A stretch of 6,118 nt of DNA. Origin: Candidatus Woesearchaeota archaeon CG11_big_fil_rev_8_21_14_0_20_43_8. GTDB taxonomy: Archaea; Nanobdellota; Nanobdellia; Woesearchaeales; CG08-08-20-14. Position 1 is the first letter of the stretch. Every line of letters starts with the position of its first letter. Below, piece after piece: positions 1-6,118 of this stretch. The position numbers and the translations under genes are program-made. The stretch is taken from NCBI GenBank assembly GCA_002762705.1, contig PCVE01000024.1, positions 1-6,118 on the forward strand. Reading direction: 5' to 3'. The notes under the pieces are model-generated. The model was not told the origin of the DNA and made no database searches. It worked only from the letters and a program-made list of their open reading frames with translations.

Positions 1-111
1 CGTGATATTGATCACATCGATAGTGACATTCTGGAACCGATCCCAATATCGGCCTGTGATATAGACCATGTCACCATTGACATATTCATCGCTGTCGGTC
101 ATGATATAAGC
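1..111 (-). other. Ig-like module B5, counterpart of A5, cut by the window edge (residues 2003-2039)
   Basis: The first 37 residues of a module whose opening AYIMTDSDEYVNGDMVYITG then RYWDRFQNVTI matches A5 (TGTYWDRSTLVNITV). A run of 13 bases covering the YWDR codons is identical in both copies. The rest of the module lies beyond base 1. Confidence 0.72.
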
Positions 112-3100
112 GGAGACGATCTCAAATGCCGCTGAAGCATTCAGGTTAGGGTAAAGATTGTCAGATATGTTGATCGTGTAATTCCCATCAGACAGGCCAG
201 AGACGATGAAGCTGTCATTGAACCAGCCTGTGGCATTCGAGCTTATGTTCTTTTGATAGCCTGCGACAGGAACACCGGTATCGTTATTGTAGACAACAAT
301 TGTCACGTTCCCGCTGTTGTCATCGCTCACACCATATCCAGTGATATTCACAGATATATCCTCGCCATCTTTGTACCATGGATACTGGACAGAGACGCTC
401 ACATTCCTTTTCACGACTGTGAATGTGAAGGTATCGATCTTGCTTGGGTTCTCAAGCTGCTCACCAGAGATGATGTATGTCCCAAGCGCTGCCCCATAAT
501 TTATCTGGTAAGATGTATTGATATGCCCGGTCGTGTTGACAGTGAGGTTTATCGGGACAAATAATAAGCTTCCGCCAGGCCCGGTGATGTTATAGCTCAC
601 ATTTCCTGGAGCATCCCAGTTATAACCAGATATATTTATCCAGTCCCCCTGCACGACGACTTCCTTGTCGGCTTCGATGACTGAATTCACGATCTCGAAT
701 GTCGTGATATTGGAACGCGAAAAGTCAGTCGTGTCAGTCATGTTGAGAGTATATGTGCCAAGTGCCTGGCCAGGCTGCACAAGCCAGGTGAAGTTTATCC
801 TTCCGAAATGGTCCGAAGTGTAATTAGCAGGGAATCCAGTGACGATCCCGTCAGTGGAATTGAATATCCATGCACTCACGTTCACTTCGAGATCGAACCC
901 AGTACCATTCCCATACACAGTCTCACCTTCGACATAGTTCTCCTTGTCGACAAACACATACGGCTGGTCAAGCAGTATGAACTGCGCATGCTCTGTCGAA
1001 TTAATGTTTCCGGAGGTGTCATTTGCAAGGATAGTCAGATTGTATCTGCCTGGGTCGCTTACGTTTGTGAATGAGCCATTGAATATCACTTTAGTCCTGT
1101 TCTTAAGTGTGATGATTCTTGTGTTTCCCTCCCAACTGACATTTACAAGAACTTTATCTATCTGGTAATTATCTGTAACGATGGCGCTGACATTTATCGG
1201 TTTTCCGGTAGCATGCTTCGAGCCACCAGATGGGAATATCTCCGACACGCCTGGCGTCCTGTTATCGACAACTTCGATAAGATGTGATTCATTCACACCG
1301 GAATAATTGCCATCATCTGGAAAGTTCAACGTGATGTTAAATATGCCAACAACATCCATCTGCGCCAGGTTCTCGATAGAACCAGTGCCATTGTCGATCA
1401 TCACACCATCCATGAACAGCTTTATATATCCGCTGGCAGGCGTGATTACCATACCAGTCATGTTGACCCAGCCCCATACTTCGACAGTGATATTGTCATC
1501 AGTCCCGTTGAATGTCAGGTTCACGATAGTAGAACCACCCACCACCTCATACACATAAAGATCAGTCTGATTTTTGTTGCCGCTTGAATCATTCGCATGC
1601 ATGCGCCAGAAGTAAGTGCCTGGCACAATGCCAGTGTAATTATATTCATATACATCAGTGCTGGAATTGATTGTATGATTCGCCCATGCGCCAGAGAAAT
1701 CATGTTCGATCCAGACAGTGTCCAGCAGGAAATTGTCTGACCATGTCATGTTGAAATACGACACTGTGCCAGGGACATATATCAACGGACTTGGTGGCGC
1801 AGAACTGTTGGCTGTCCAGTTCGGCGCGATTGTATCATTGATGTTGAAGTAACCGGATTCAGTGTCATTTATGTTTCCCCAGGTATCATTTGCATAGATA
1901 GTGAAATCGAACCTGCCAAGCAGACTTGATGTATCATAGAATGTGGCATTGAATATTCCATCTGCATCTGTATCAGTCATCGTCAGGTTGAGACGTGTCC
2001 CGTTATTGTATGTCACTTCAGCATACACATCACCGACACTGACATCATCAGAGACATTGATTGATATGTTGATGATAGCAGAAAGATTGAAGCTAGTGCC
2101 GTCTAGCGGCATCAGATCAAGCACAGACGGAGGCGTGTTGTCAAATTCCATACATTCAAAGTACACTTCTTCACCGACATATTCCAGAGTCGGCTCAGGA
2201 TACACATACTGCCGCATCTGTTTCCAGGTCCATAGCTGTGTCTCGTCGTTGTCTGTGAATGATTTCTCTGTATATGCATAGACTGGCTTGTCGCACTCCA
2301 TGTACCATCCTCCTGAGAGATAAGCGTTGTCGTTTCCGGTGTCGAACCCTATGCGGTTCACATCGCTTCTCGATCCTCCTGTGAGAGAGTTGTCAAGCGA
2401 CCCACCATTATCATAGATGTCACAAGTGGTATCTGGAAACGGCGCCGCGACAACTACGTATTGTGTCGCGATGGATGAACCGAACAGACGTCCAAGCTCC
2501 ACTTGCGGAAGGAATGTTGTCGATTCGCGGCCGTCGCTGTCTGCAAGCTGAGTGACGCCTATCGGTCCGTCGCCGTATATCCTATAGGCGCCGCCTGCGC
2601 CATCACTCCCGAGATTTGTCCTGGATCCAGCGTCATTGCTGCCGAGAGTAAGATCACTTCCGCTATGACCAGTGTTGTTTATCCAATGCACATTACCGCC
2701 AGATGGACCATTACCATATGTCATCGCGGCTGAAGGCACGCCATAAAGATATTCTGTCGTCGGATGATAGAACAGGAACGAATCCCCGTTCGGCGTGCCC
2801 GCGCTCTGCGAATACCCTTGCACATAGATCGGGATGTCGCTTGAGACCCGCACAGCATTCGCATTTGTTATATCTTTTGCGAGGATCGTGCCGGTGTCAT
2901 CGACAAGGATATTTGTCGGCGATATTCCGCCATCATAGACTGTAACATTGGCTGTCCCGAATGGAGACAGGAGCGCGAAGAAATTCGTATCTCTGTTGGA
3001 CTGGTAATAGAACTCCCGGCTCGCCCATGATGCCGGCGAGATAGTGTCGGTCGCATCGACAGCGGTGTCAGCCTGGAACAGCGCTTTTGCTGAGATGGCT

Positions 3101-6100
3101 GTGCCAAGCGACACAGAAGACAATGTCGATATCCCCTGGAATGCCAGATCTCTTGAAATCGAACCATCAGTGATCGTATTGTCGTTCGCAAGGCTGATTA
3201 CGCTGAGCGCGGTCGATGCCATGAGGTCTGTTACCACATAGCCGACTGTGCGCGGCTCTGAATATGTGAAAGTGAGTGTCTCCTCGCTCATCGCGGGAAC
3301 AGTGTCGTTGCCATAATACATCAGGACATATTCTTCGGAATCTGCAGGCATAGATTCAATCTGGACCCAAATCATTGTATCTGTCTGGTCGCAGCCCTTC
3401 CCTGTGCTGTTCTCTATGAAATACGAAAGCGCATCCAGATCAGAATCAATGAAACGCATGTCACGGCAGTCTGGTTCCATGTGGCCTGATGCGATCAATG
3501 CGGCAGTGTCGATAGTGATATTCACGACATATTCATAGAGGTCGTCACCGCTGTTCTCATATACATAGAACCCCTGCCTGTATGGATAGCTCTTGTTCCA
3601 CCACGGCATTATCTCAAATGAGACATTGGAGAATAGAAGCCCAGGAAGTGTCTGGTCAGATGTATCGATCATGTATGTGCCATTGCAATAATCTGTCGTG
3701 TTGAATATATCATCCAGGATATTTCCAGAGCCATCAGCAGATATGGTCTTTGGATATCCAAGCGCGTTCTTCTGCTGTTGCTGGCTTGTGAGGTTCAGTG
3801 TGACATCACCAAAGGCAGTATAATAACTCCCGTTTATATTCACTAACATATCATTGCTATAATACTTATGCTCCGTCTGCAATGTCGCCTTCAAAGACAC
3901 AGTGAAAGTCAGATTTATCTCATCATAAGAATCTCCGTCCTTGAATATCTGCATCTCAAATTGCTCGACTGTCCCGCCAGGGAATGGCGCTTGGATATCA
4001 TAAGACAGAATGCCGCCCGGATTAGAGTTTGTCGAATCTGTCGATACCACATGGCCTGTAGAGTTGCGCACTGTGATGTTCACAAGAGTCGACCGATCCC
4101 AATACGTGCCTGTGATGTGTATCGTGTCTCCTGTGCTATAAGACGATGAATCGATCGCGGCACTGACATTTACTATCTGGAATGTGGTCACGTTAGAGAG
4201 TGATGGATAATCCTGGTCAGTCACATTGACTGAATAATTCCCTGGCAAAAGCCCGGTGACGGTATGTGTGTGATTCACAGCACCGCTCGCATTCGAACCC
4301 ATATTGATCGGATAGCCGCCAAGCGGTATGCCTGTGTCATTGTCATAGATCGTCAGGTTCACACCATTGACAGAATTGTTGATAGAAAAACCAGTCCCGA
4401 CAACAAAGATATCATCACCGTTTTTATACCAAGAGTAATCTGTGGTCACAGCCACTGGTCGCGCCATCACGATAAACACAAAGTCATCCTGTTTTCCAGG
4501 GGTCTCGACATCGAAAGCGCTGATCGTGCAGTTGCCTAGTGTGCCATTGTAATCGATGAAATATGTGGCATTCACATTTCCAGTCTCATTCGCGACAAGA
4601 ACGACCTGTCCATATATGATGCTGCCGTATGGATCGGTTATATTGAGAGTCACATTATCATTTGCAGTCCATGAGCGGCCTATTATGTACATCCTGCTTC
4701 CTTGGATATATACATCATCGCCTGATCCAGCATACTGCTGCGTCTCGATGATCGCGCTCACGATCTCGAATGTCGTCTCTTTTGAATAGCTTGAATTTGT
4801 GTTGTCTGTCGCGTTCACAGTGTACACTCCAAGCGATTGATCAACAGGGATATGCCAGGAATCATTCATTCCGCCAGTGGCGTTTGAGACCACTTTACGC
4901 GGAAACGCAGTGATGTTCACGATGTCGCCAGTCGAATTGAAGACAGTCACTGTGACGTTCTTGTATTCAGAATATCCTTCACCGAATATGAATACAGTAT
5001 CATTTACGATGTAATCCGACCGATCAGTGTACAAGGTGACATTTTCACGGAAGATCGTGAATGCGCCGGTCTCGGTCTGGTTGATATTCCCTTGCGTGTC
5101 ATTCGCGAAGATCAAGATGTCATATTGACCAATCGACGATGTGCCGGTAAAAGAGGCGTTATAGATCCCGCCTGTCCCGAAACTGACAAGAGTCAGGTTG
5201 GCTTGCGTGCTGTCCGGCCGTGTGACCATCGCGATCACCCGGCTTACATTTGTCGCATCTGTGACATTAGCGCTTATCATCACAGGTGTGAATCTGGCAG
5301 ATGTATCCGGTGTGGCATCCACCTGGACAACTGTTGGTGGTATTATATCGAAAATCCTGCACGCGACAAGTGACCTGTCAAATCCGATATCATCAAGCTG
5401 TATCAATCCTGAATCTGCCGCGCCGTTGCCGGTGATCTCCGCAGTCAGGTATATCCGGCGTCCGACGTATTTCGTTATATCGATAGATATGTTCTGCGGG
5501 TCGCACCTTGGGTCATCAGACGTGTCTCCAAGTATATCATCATTGAAGCATGTACCAGTATATGCTGGTGTGATTGCGATGCTTGTTGTGTAGAGCTCCC
5601 ATATGAGTTCATCGTCTGCGATGTTGCTGTCAGTCGAAGTGACTGTATCATTGTCATGGTCGAGCCATACCCCCCAGAACAATCCTTCTTGGAGCGTGTT
5701 CGCTGTGGTAGAGTTAAGGGTTCCATCATACCTGTTTCCTGCGCAGCCGTTCTCTGCGCTGACATAGAGGCCGTATATGAAGAAAGTCAGGTTCACTGTA
5801 TCTGTAGGAGGATAGAATGGATCAGTGATCTGCATGCCGTTATATTTGTCATCTGTCGACCCGCCAGCCGCTTCATTTAGTATATTGGCTTCAGGTGTTC
5901 CACCGCCGCCGACAGGGATCGGATTTCCGCTTGACCATTGGCCGCCGTTCTCGATCAGGAATCCATTGTCGCTATCTGTGAGCAGCACAGCATCGCCATA
6001 ACATGGATCTCCTGTGCCGCAGCCTTCGTAATCACTTGAACACGCCTGACCTGACTGGATCCTGTTGTATCTCCAGGTCCACCCAGGTGTGAAAGATCCT

Positions 6101-6118
6101 TCCTCGAAATCGCTGTTG
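1..6118 (-). CDS. Giant modular extracellular surface protein (adhesin/stalk type), partial at both ends
   Basis: One reading frame on the minus strand stays open from base 6117 to base 1, giving 2,039 codons without a stop. It encodes coherent secreted-protein domains from edge to edge: jelly-roll, six Ig-like modules, DUF2341, an IgGFc-like region and eight more Ig-like modules. The start lies beyond base 6118, because the first visible residues already belong to a folded domain; internal ATGs are not starts. The stop lies beyond base 1, inside or after module B5. The protein is rich in Asn, Thr, Asp, Gly, Val and Ile and poor in Lys. It has only 14 Cys and about 107 N-X-S/T sequons, as expected for a glycosylated archaeal surface protein. 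No catalytic motif was recognised. A role in adhesion or as an envelope stalk is inference from domain content. Signal peptide and membrane anchor are outside the window. No neighbouring gene is visible, so operon context is unknown. Confidence 0.96.
112..411 (-). other. Ig-like module B4, counterpart of A4 (residues 1903-2002)
   Basis: 100 residues containing WYKDGEDI (1914-1921) and NNDTGVPVAGY, then SNATG, GNYTINISD and AFEIVS. This is the strongest match of the repeat, with about 42 of 100 aligned residues identical to A4 by hand count. With ten sequons it is the most glycosylation-prone module in the window. Confidence 0.76.
412..684 (-). other. Ig-like/MG2-like module B3, counterpart of A3 (residues 1812-1902)
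   Basis: 91 residues: SVIEADKEVVVQGDWINISG at the start, GNVSYNITGPGGS in the middle, and YGAALGTYIISG then KIDTFTFTVV at the end. These align with A3, which has NVTLNITDPYGS and KQDDFVFIV. Y1881 takes the place of A3's C530. Six sequons. Confidence 0.7.
685..969 (-). other. Ig-like/MG2-like module B2, counterpart of A2 (residues 1717-1811)
   Basis: 95 residues with DKENYVEGETVYGNGTGF at the start, IFNSTDGIV (A2 has VFNSTGDIV) in the middle, and QALGTYTLNMTD and SNITTFEIVN at the end (A2 has QSLGVYTVNATD and TTFEIVS). Seven sequons. The clear residue-by-residue match to A2 supports the duplicated block. Confidence 0.75.
687..705 (-). repeat. 19-base identical segment, copy in B2 (pairs with 4758-4776)
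   Basis: Partner of the segment in A2, in the same place within the module and in the same reading frame. Confidence 0.85.
970..1257 (-). other. Ig-like module B1, counterpart of A1 (residues 1621-1716)
   Basis: 96 residues beginning TPGVSEIFPSGGSKHATG, then PINVSAIVTDNYQIDKVLV, and ending LANDTSGNINSTE (1697-1709). The ending and its place before an MG2-like module match A1. Eight sequons. It is more basic than its neighbours, with K, R and K residues around the TLKNRTKV strand. Confidence 0.72.
1258..1539 (-). other. Ig-like module B0c, Big_3_5-like (residues 1527-1620)
   Basis: 94 residues with the order of features typical of bacterial Ig-like 3/5 repeats: TIVNLTFNGTDDNITVEV, then GYIKLFMDGVMIDNGTGS, then GIFNITLNFPDDGNYSGVN before the last strand LIEVV. 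This is the 'dG-x-x-i-x-x-G' plus 'G-d-x-nY' layout. Nine sequons, counting the one crossing into B1. It is the only module of this subtype seen, and it sits just ahead of the repeated block. Confidence 0.6.
1540..1833 (-). other. Ig-like/fibronectin III-like module B0b (residues 1429-1526)
   Basis: 98 residues beginning TIAPNWTANSSAPPSP. It has FNMTWSDNFLLDTVWIEHD, where W-x-D-N and a following VWI strand resemble fibronectin III or Ig-like repeats, and ends with PGTYFWRMHANDSSGNKN. The ending is a variant of the ANDTxGNIN motif (N1509 onward). Eight sequons. Function as a spacer is inferred. Confidence 0.62.
1834..2136 (-). other. Ig-like module B0a, 'ANDTxGNIN' type (residues 1328-1428)
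   Basis: 101 residues starting TPPSVLDLMPLDGTSFN, a classic Ig-like repeat opening, with NISINVSDDVSVG and the ending YANDTWGNINDTE (1408-1420). It is close to A1 in layout, including IFNATF-x(4)-SS-LG versus IYNASF-x(3)-SS-IG. Nine sequons. From this module to the left window edge the protein has no Cys at all. Confidence 0.75.
2137..3252 (-). other. Region of about 370 residues, possibly IgGFc-binding-like (residues 956-1327)
   Basis: A large, Ala/Gly/Ser-rich region between DUF2341 and the next Ig-like module. Visible features resembling the IgGFc-binding-type pattern are NVTVYDG followed by AVRVSSDIPIYV (1088-1099), then GDSFLFYHPTTEYLYGVP, then ATQYVVVAAPFP and GGWYMECDKPVYAYTEK near the end (C1275). 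Such domains are predicted beta-rich adhesive regions. C1232, C1275 and C1322 are its only Cys, and C1322 is the last Cys in the visible protein. Only two sequons occur in 372 residues. Hand counts of eleven of its lines give roughly 52-54% G+C, against about 40-47% in lines sampled elsewhere. The family call is tentative; an unrelated lectin-like or propeller-like domain is possible. Confidence 0.42.
3253..3603 (-). other. Domain: DUF2341 (residues 839-955)
   Basis: Recognised from three conserved parts of this Pfam family: WWNKSYPYRQGFYV at the start (839-852), DMRFIDSDLDALSYFIE in the middle (886-902), and WVQIESMPADSEEYVLMYYGND at the end (917-938; the block is given by its ends W917 and the YYGND motif). 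DUF2341 is a beta-sandwich domain of unknown function found in large secreted or membrane-attached proteins of archaea and bacteria, often beside LamG or Ig-like domains; glycan binding has been suspected but is not shown here. C884 and C909 could form a disulfide. The length of about 115 residues fits the family. Confidence 0.85.
3604..3891 (-). other. Ig-like module A6 preceding DUF2341 (residues 743-838)
   Basis: 96 residues beginning ATLQTEHKYYSNDMLVNING, which matches the D/E-x-x-x-Y opening of A2-A5, and ending SNVSFEIMP just before the DUF2341 domain. It has a short Gln run (Q779-Q782) and one Cys (C811, in DYCNGTY). Five sequons. Its counterpart in the second block, if one exists, would lie beyond base 1. 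Confidence 0.62.
3892..4167 (-). other. Ig-like/MG2-like module A5, 'YWDR' type (residues 651-742)
   Basis: 92 residues with the opening SAAIDSSSYSTGDTIHITG, then TYWDRSTLVNITV. The same Y-x-x-GD-x-x-x-I-x-G-x-YWDR pattern opens module B5 at the left window edge. Only three sequons. The second half contains GGTVEQFEMQIFKDGDSYD and closes with FTVSL. Confidence 0.7.
4168..4464 (-). other. Ig-like module A4, 'WYKxGxDI' type (residues 552-650)
   Basis: 99 residues with the signatures WYKNGDDI (563-570) and DNDTGIPLGGY (592-602), then SNASG and GNYSVNVTD. Module B4 carries the same signatures in the same order. Aligned by hand with one gap, the two modules share about 42 identical residues over 100 positions, which is the clearest proof of the long-range duplication. 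Nine sequons, counting the one that runs across the boundary with A5. Confidence 0.75.
4465..4755 (-). other. Ig-like/MG2-like module A3 (residues 455-551)
   Basis: 97 residues, paired with module B3. Shared features are IIE or VIE at the start, a 'NVTLNITDPYGS' strand (B3 has NVSYNITGPGGS), and the ending with LG followed by a hydrophobic strand. It holds a single Cys, C530, where B3 has a Tyr. Six sequons. No binding motif is visible; a spacer role is inferred. Confidence 0.7.
4756..5049 (-). other. Ig-like/MG2-like module A2 (residues 357-454)
   Basis: 98 residues with the layout of MG2-like surface domains: D-x-x-x-Y near the start (D365, Y369), a short 'VFIFGEGY' strand, then NVTVTVFNSTG (387-397), SNATG, and the closing LGVYTVNATD (429-438) and TTFEIVS. 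Nine sequons. It corresponds to module B2; both copies end TTFEIV, and the DNA coding this end is identical over 19 bases. Confidence 0.72.
4758..4776 (-). repeat. 19-base identical segment, copy in A2 (pairs with 687-705)
   Basis: The plus-strand bases tcacgatctcgaatgtcgt occur identically here and at 687-705. They code for the TTFEIV end of modules A2 and B2. The surrounding DNA is diverged. Confidence 0.85.
5050..5346 (-). other. Ig-like module A1, 'ANDTxGNIN' type (residues 258-356)
   Basis: A 99-residue beta-rich module that begins with IIPPTVVQVDATP, a start typical of archaeal and bacterial Ig-like repeats. It ends with FANDTQGNINQTE (residues 337-349) and a last strand AFTIF. The same ending occurs in modules B0a and B1, and a variant in B0b, so these four form one subtype. 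Six N-X-S/T sequons. It links the jelly-roll to the stalk and opens the block that is repeated as B1-B5. Confidence 0.75.
5350..6117 (-). other. Domain: N-terminal jelly-roll (CBM-like), residues 1-256
   Basis: The segment opens with the pattern NSDFEEGSFTPGW (residues 1-13), typical of the first strand of carbohydrate-binding-module-like jelly-rolls. It closes with a strand pair typical of that fold: IDITKYVGRRIYL (212-224), then LIQLDDIGFD (238-247). Seven Cys lie in it or at its end, with C26, C33 and C39 clustered, and C253 just after the last strand. An acidic stretch around D153, D155 and D157 could bind calcium. Family knowledge: such domains bind glycans or proteins on extracellular enzymes and adhesins. 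The ligand here is unknown. The domain probably starts only a few residues beyond the window edge. Only four sequons are present, far fewer per residue than in the Ig-like modules. Confidence 0.65.

Larger units (their letters stand above)
1..1257 (-). repeat. Super-repeat copy B: modules B1 to first part of B5
   Basis: The second copy of the five-module block, open at the left window edge. Copies A and B are separated by A6, DUF2341, the IgGFc-like region and B0a-B0c. Divergence is large at the protein level (about 42% identity in the best module), so this is not a recent tandem expansion. Confidence 0.78.
4051..5346 (-). repeat. Super-repeat copy A: modules A1 to first part of A5
   Basis: Five modules in the order ANDTxGNIN type, TTFEIV type, NVTLNIT type, WYKxGxDI type and YWDR type. 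The same five types recur in the same order in bases 1-1257. The residue offset between matching modules falls smoothly from 1,363 (A1/B1) through 1,360, 1,357 and 1,351 to 1,350 (A5/B5), as expected for an old block duplication with small indels. Confidence 0.78.

Noticed and set aside
253..564. Plus-strand ORF with many His, Cys, Asp and Ile residues
   Set aside because: Antisense to modules B2-B4. No ribosome-binding context or family resemblance; the composition follows from the antisense of Asn/Thr/Val codons.
2868..3191. Minus-strand ORF of 107 codons in another frame
   Set aside because: It overlaps the main reading frame in a shifted frame, and its Arg/Ser/Leu-rich product looks like an off-frame shadow. 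The same holds for the minus ORFs at 1521-1703 and 5475-5765.
5198..5593. Plus-strand ORF of 131 codons
   Set aside because: It lies wholly antisense to the jelly-roll and A1 coding region, has no recognisable domain, and its low-complexity Ser/Val/Ile composition is what the antisense of this gene produces.
5827..5835. Internal ATG (GGC ATG CAG, in the jelly-roll) as a possible gene start
   Set aside because: The frame is open upstream to the window edge, and the upstream residues form the opening strands of the same jelly-roll domain.
1..6118. CRISPR array or non-coding tandem repeat as the source of the repeated pattern
   Set aside because: Repeats are diverged, about 300 bases long, in frame and protein-coding, with no short identical direct repeats at regular spacing.
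1..6118. PKD, cadherin or dockerin modules
   Set aside because: No PKD-type WDFGDG motif, no cadherin DxNDN-type calcium signature in the right places and no dockerin calcium-loop pair were seen. 'ANDTxGNIN' is the Ig-like repeat ending, not a cadherin motif.
1..6118. A new enzymatic or defence system
   Set aside because: The window contains only structural beta-rich domains of one surface protein. No nuclease, helicase, transferase or toxin motif was found in any frame.

Overview
The whole window is the inside of one giant protein-coding gene on the minus strand. Reading the reverse complement from base 6117 down to base 1 gives 2,039 consecutive codons with no stop. Neither the true start codon nor the stop codon is inside the window, so the complete protein is longer than 2,039 residues. 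I see no second gene, RNA gene, promoter, terminator, mobile element or CRISPR array. The gene has no frameshift, and the plus strand and the other minus frames carry only short shadow ORFs. Residue numbers below count from the first full codon in the window (residue 1 = bases 6115-6117; residue i ends at base 6118-3i).

The protein is a modular extracellular surface protein. In order it has: (1) a Cys-containing jelly-roll, carbohydrate-binding-module-like domain (residues 1-257); (2) six Ig-like/MG2-like beta-sandwich modules of 92-99 residues, here called A1-A6 (258-838); (3) a DUF2341 domain (839-955); (4) a region of about 370 residues with faint resemblance to IgGFc-binding-type domains (956-1327); (5) three further Ig-like modules, B0a-B0c (1328-1620); (6) five modules B1-B5 that repeat A1-A5 in the same order (1621-2039), cut by the window edge inside B5. 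The A1-A5 and B1-B5 blocks are therefore a diverged duplication whose copies lie about 1,350 residues apart.

Organism: the style is archaeal. It shows a very large Asn/Thr/Asp-rich, Lys-poor secreted protein, about 107 N-X-S/T sequons counted by hand, repeated 'ANDTxGNIN' signatures, heavy use of ATA for Ile and AGG for Arg, and G+C in the mid-40s percent in most sampled lines. It resembles surface proteins of uncultivated DPANN-type archaea (Woesearchaeota/Pacearchaeota-like), but a euryarchaeal or other archaeal source cannot be excluded from this window.

Likely role (inference): a long, heavily N-glycosylated cell-surface stalk or adhesin. Chains of Ig-like modules would act as spacers, and the jelly-roll, DUF2341 and IgGFc-like regions as candidate binding heads. 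No catalytic motif was recognised. The attachment mode (signal peptide, transmembrane anchor or sorting signal) lies outside the window.
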